NCBI GenBank assembly: GCA_013396755.1
Contig: VWZF01006905.1
Location: 423,667 to 487,666, forward strand
Length of the DNA stretch: 64,000 nucleotides
Source: Sclerurus mexicanus
Lineage: Eukaryota; Chordata; Aves; Passeriformes; Furnariidae
Reading direction: 5' to 3'
This document shows positions 60,643-64,000 of the stretch, in pieces; the first letter of the stretch is position 1; every line of letters starts with the position of its first letter. The notes beneath the pieces are model-generated. The model did not search any database. It saw only the letters and a program-made list of their open reading frames with translations, and was not told where the DNA came from. The position numbers and the translations under genes are program-made.

Positions 60643-61472
60643 TAGCAAGTTTGCAAATGACACAAAACTGACTCCTGCTAGGCAGGGAGGCCTCCACAAA
60701 TTAGGGAACTGAGCAATCACCAACCACAAGAAGCTCAACAAGGGGAAGTACCAGATTCTGCACCTGGGATGGGGCAACCCCAGATTCATGTACAAACTGG
60801 GGAATGAGATGCTGGAGAGCAGTGCCATGGGGGTCCTAGTTGATGAGTCAACAGTGCCCCAGGAGCCAGGAGGGCCAACTGTGTCCTGGGGGGCATCAGG
60901 CAAAGTATCACCAGCTGATCAAGGGAGGGGATTGTCCTGCTCTGCATTGGGGTGGCCTCACCTGCAATATTGTGCGCAGTGCTGGGCACCACAATGTAAG
61001 AAAGCTATTAAGTTGTTAGAGATCATTCAAAGGAGGGCCACAAGGATGGGAAAGGGCCTTGAGGGGAAGCCATATGAGGAGCAGCTGAGGGCACTTGGTC
61101 TGTTCAGAATGGAGAAGAGGAGACTGAGGGGAGACCTCAGTGCAGTTACAACTTCCTCAGGAGGGGACGAGGAGGGGCAGGCACTGATCTCTTCTCTGTG
61201 GTGACCAGTGACAGGACCCGAGGGAATGGCCTGAAGTTGTGTCAGGGGAGGTTTAGGTTGGATATTAGAAAAAGGTTCTTCCCCCAGAGGGTGACTGGGC
61301 ACTGAACAGGCTCCCCAGGGAAGTGATCACAGCACCAAGCCTGACAGAGTTCAAGAAATATTTGGACAGTGCTCTAGGGCACACAGTGACTCTTGGGGAT
61401 GGTCCTATGCAGGGCCAGGAGCTGGACTCAATGATCCTTGTGGGTCACTTCCAACTTGGCATGTCTGTGTAT
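60643..61472 (+). mobile_element. CR1 LINE, 3' portion of ORF2 plus 3' UTR
   Basis: About 830 bp in + orientation follow the bird CR1 consensus from the RT C-terminal region (AGCAAGTTTGCAAATGACAC, then CTGCACCTGGGATGGGGCAA) through the 3' UTR. The UTR shows AGGTTTAGGTTGGATATTAG, then TGGACTCAATGATCCTTGTG, then GGGTCACTTCCAAC near 61457. It is 5'-truncated and carries indels and stops. The tail ends without a clear ATTCTATG octamer run, suggesting a different or older subfamily from typical chicken CR1 tails. Confidence 0.85.
60788..61204 (+). pseudogene. CR1 reverse-transcriptase C-terminal remnant
   Basis: This is a 138-codon open frame inside the CR1 copy, ATG at 60788 and TGA at 61202-61204. 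Residues about 67-114 keep the signature of CR1-type RT C-termini: CAQCWAPQ, then IQRRATRM, then KPYEEQLRALGLF, then EKRRLRGDL. The N-terminal 60 residues have drifted away from the consensus frame, and after RRLRGDL the frame decays. There are no catalytic RT residues (the YxDD region lies upstream of the truncation), so the product cannot act in retrotransposition. The ATG is fortuitous. Confidence 0.75.
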
Positions 61473-64000
61473 AAAGTATAGTCTCCTATGCAGTCAACTG
61501 AGACTCACTGATTAGTGCAAGTCTTCTGGAAGCCTGTAGGATCCATTATATCATCTGGTAGAGATCAAATGGTGCCACCATGTATCATGGTCTACCTCAT
61601 TCCATATTTACAGATGTAAAGGTGTATTATAAATATACAGTACTCAAAATATTGTGAAATTATTCTAATCTGTTAGAAATAATCGATAACTACCCTCAGG
61701 TTTTCTGTGACACTGTATATAAACAGCAGACTATTGCTAAGGAAATGGCAGAGTATCAAAAACTCAGTTTCAGAACACAAATGAGTAGACAGGCAGAAAA
61801 AGGGTATATAGCTCAAATTTGTCAAAACCAATAATACTTTGGGGTTAATTTGAAACCTTTCTGATGCAAAGAAAACAGGTGGTAGGGCCAAGCACTTGAG
61901 AAGCGAGCAAGAACCATGAGGTAGAAAAAAATTGTAAGAGAAAGCATTAATTGCACCTCACACTTTTCTGGTTAATTATGGCAATTTTGTAAAATTTTTG
62001 TGCTATCAAGATACTCTGTTCAAGCAGTTTTAACATCTTATAAATATGCTGAGATTCTACAAGCATCAGAACAGTTGTTGTGATGGAGCTCATCCTGTTT
62101 TCAGAGAAGTCAATGATTCTCCCACACTCCACTTTTAGAAACAATTTCGTTGAAAGCAACACTCAAAAATAGAGCATTCTCCTGTCTTTTTTTTATGTAG
62201 CCGTTATGTTGCTTTAATCAACCTGGCTTACTACATTCCATATAGCTACATGATTTTACCTTTTACAGCTCATTTTTAATTGCATATCAGTGCTACCTTT
62301 CATGTAAAGAGACAGGGCTCTGCCATTCTTGCTAATTATCCAAATCACTAGTCACTGTTTGCATGTGTGTGGCCTTGCCTGAAGCTTTTAAGCACAAGTT
62401 ATGTCACTAACTCAAAGCAAGTTGGAGGTCCCTCTGCTGTGGTGCCAAACTAATAAAGGTTGTATGACATTCCTTTTAAGCCTTTTGGAAGTATTCTTTC
62501 TAGGATTACAGCACTCAAATACCATGAATAATTTGGTGCAGGAAGGGCGACGGGGAAGGCTGGTAGGTCATCCTATGCTGTGGGTTAGTGCACTGCTGTG
62601 CCACAGAACTGCAGCCCTAATCACATGGACTCAGTCTCAAACACATTTGGTGACAAAACCCACCATGGTGAGAACACCACCTTAACTGTTGCCTCAGGAC
62701 AGCTCCGGATTCAACACTTGTGTTTGACAGCACTTTGGAAAAGGTCTTCCTCTTCATCCTGATCACACTGACCAGGGTCTGCCTCTCTCCTCATAGTGGA
62801 CCTCAGCTCCTAGGTTTTTTAATGTTGACAAACAATGCCACACTTATTAAATGAAGTACTAAGATCCAAAATTAAGAAAAAGCTAGCATCTTCCTTGTTG
62901 TTAATCCGTTGTGGTGGCATGTGCAGGCATGTGTGCACTACTGCTGCGTCCTGCTCTTGGACAGGATGATAGCAATGCAGCCAATACATCATGGCAATGT
63001 AGCCATCACACCTTGTTTTTCTGAATGGATACACCTTGCCCTGTGTCTCACATATACATCCACTTCCTCTGCATAATAATTCATCCTTTATTTCCCACTC
63101 TAAATCCATCAAAACAAGAAGTAACAGAGTAGCTATACATGTCCAAAACTACTCTCTTAGCCTTCTCAACTGCAATCACATGTGAAACATGGCAGGAAAT
63201 TATTTTTTTTTGAGCTTTCAGATTTTCTCATGCGCTTCCCCCCAAAAAAGTAAGACCTTCTAAAGTACTTCATTGCATCATGAGAGAAGGAAAAGGGAAA
63301 AGAATCTGTCACTAGACTGAGGGAGCTCATGGGGCATAAGCTGATAGATAAGAGATACTTGCACCCAGTTCTAACTCTTCTGTTCCCCTTATTGTAAATC
63401 AGTCCCTGGAGTAAGACTAAAAGTTAATTCGTGCTGCTCCATTCTCTGGTCCCCCTAAATCTTTAATACAAGATGGCTCATCTGTAGCATTGCAGGCAGG
63501 GACAATCATTCAGAACAAGACACTTGGCTGGAATTGCAATGGCAGAAACAGCAATTTTCACTTTACAGCCCTGACCTAAGCCCACGTGGTCCAGACTAGC
63601 ATGCACACATGGGCCATTTGCTAAGTCTGCCTGTGTTCATTCTGACAGTGCTTTCCACCGTCGGTCCTGCAAACCTTGGATGGAAGAGTTCAGACAGGCT
63701 ACTGTGCTTCTACAGAGTATTTAAGCAACGATGAATCGGCTTTTACCCTTCATGAGAACATGTTAAACAAAACAAAACTTCAGTTAGTGCTAAATGAAAA
63801 AAATACTGAAATTTCTGTTAAGAACAAAATTACATTTGTTTGATTAGTTCACATTTTCATGTTTTCCTCTATTTTTTTAAAAAACATTGGTTAGTAATTT
63901 TACATCCTAGCAGGAAAACATTAAATACTTATAATACCACTGTTGCAGTGAAAATACTCAGACTTTATGATGTCTCTCCAGAGATAGATATTTAATACTT
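61473..64000. other. AT-rich non-coding stretch to the window end
   Basis: No exon, RNA gene or transposon is recognised. Frames of 94 codons (+, 62401-62685) and 97 codons (-, 62819-63112) resemble nothing known. Confidence 0.65.

Overview
The window reads as vertebrate, almost certainly bird, nuclear DNA: a gene-poor intergenic region or one very long intron. The bird call rests on three stretches of CR1 LINE sequence, including typical bird CR1 3' ends, and on one GC-rich block I recognise as a bird-wide LTR-like repeat. The background is AT-rich and low in repeats, with homopolymer runs and only very old repeat relics (MIR-like and amniote-wide fragments). No intact protein-coding gene, tRNA, rRNA, CRISPR array or bacterial-type feature could be supported. 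The longest open frames are about 100-157 codons. Many lack an ATG, several overlap in other frames, and they cluster where GC content, and so spacing between stops, is higher. I treat them as chance frames.

Layout. 1-11.9 kb: AT-rich, no genes, with a possible MIR relic near 4.2 kb and an old CR1 relic near 8.1 kb. 11.88-12.44 kb: degenerate LTR-like repeat on the minus strand. 12.4-25.2 kb: no genes, old repeat relics at 13.1, 17.2 and 21.0 kb, and a TAAT-rich block near 17.9 kb. 25.2-25.95 kb: the most gene-like signal, read on the minus strand. It has a CCAAT box, a TATAAATAG box 30 bp upstream of a plausible start site, a short leader, an ATG and a strong GTAAGTAT splice donor, preceded by 156 codons with only three stops. 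26-39 kb: no genes, with a MIR relic at 31.5 kb, an A/C tract at 32.0 kb, and a long open frame with conserved-element character at 34.7-35.2 kb. 39.2-43.3 kb: three strong hairpins, the best a near-perfect 46-bp palindrome at 40572-40617, and a 33-bp sequence present twice 1.3 kb apart. 43-59 kb: no genes, with candidate regulatory blocks near 47.6, 52.1 and 58.4 kb and a CR1 tail at 52.9 kb. 59.9-61.5 kb: two CR1 copies in opposite orientation, the larger keeping a recognisable C-terminal reverse-transcriptase reading frame. 61.5-64 kb: nothing recognised.

No genes can be shown to work together here. If the window has a function it is probably regulatory (distal enhancers, small hairpin RNAs, or an alternative first exon of a gene outside the window). 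I did not find a clear new biological system. The 25.3-25.9 kb promoter/exon candidate and the 40.6 kb palindrome are the best leads.
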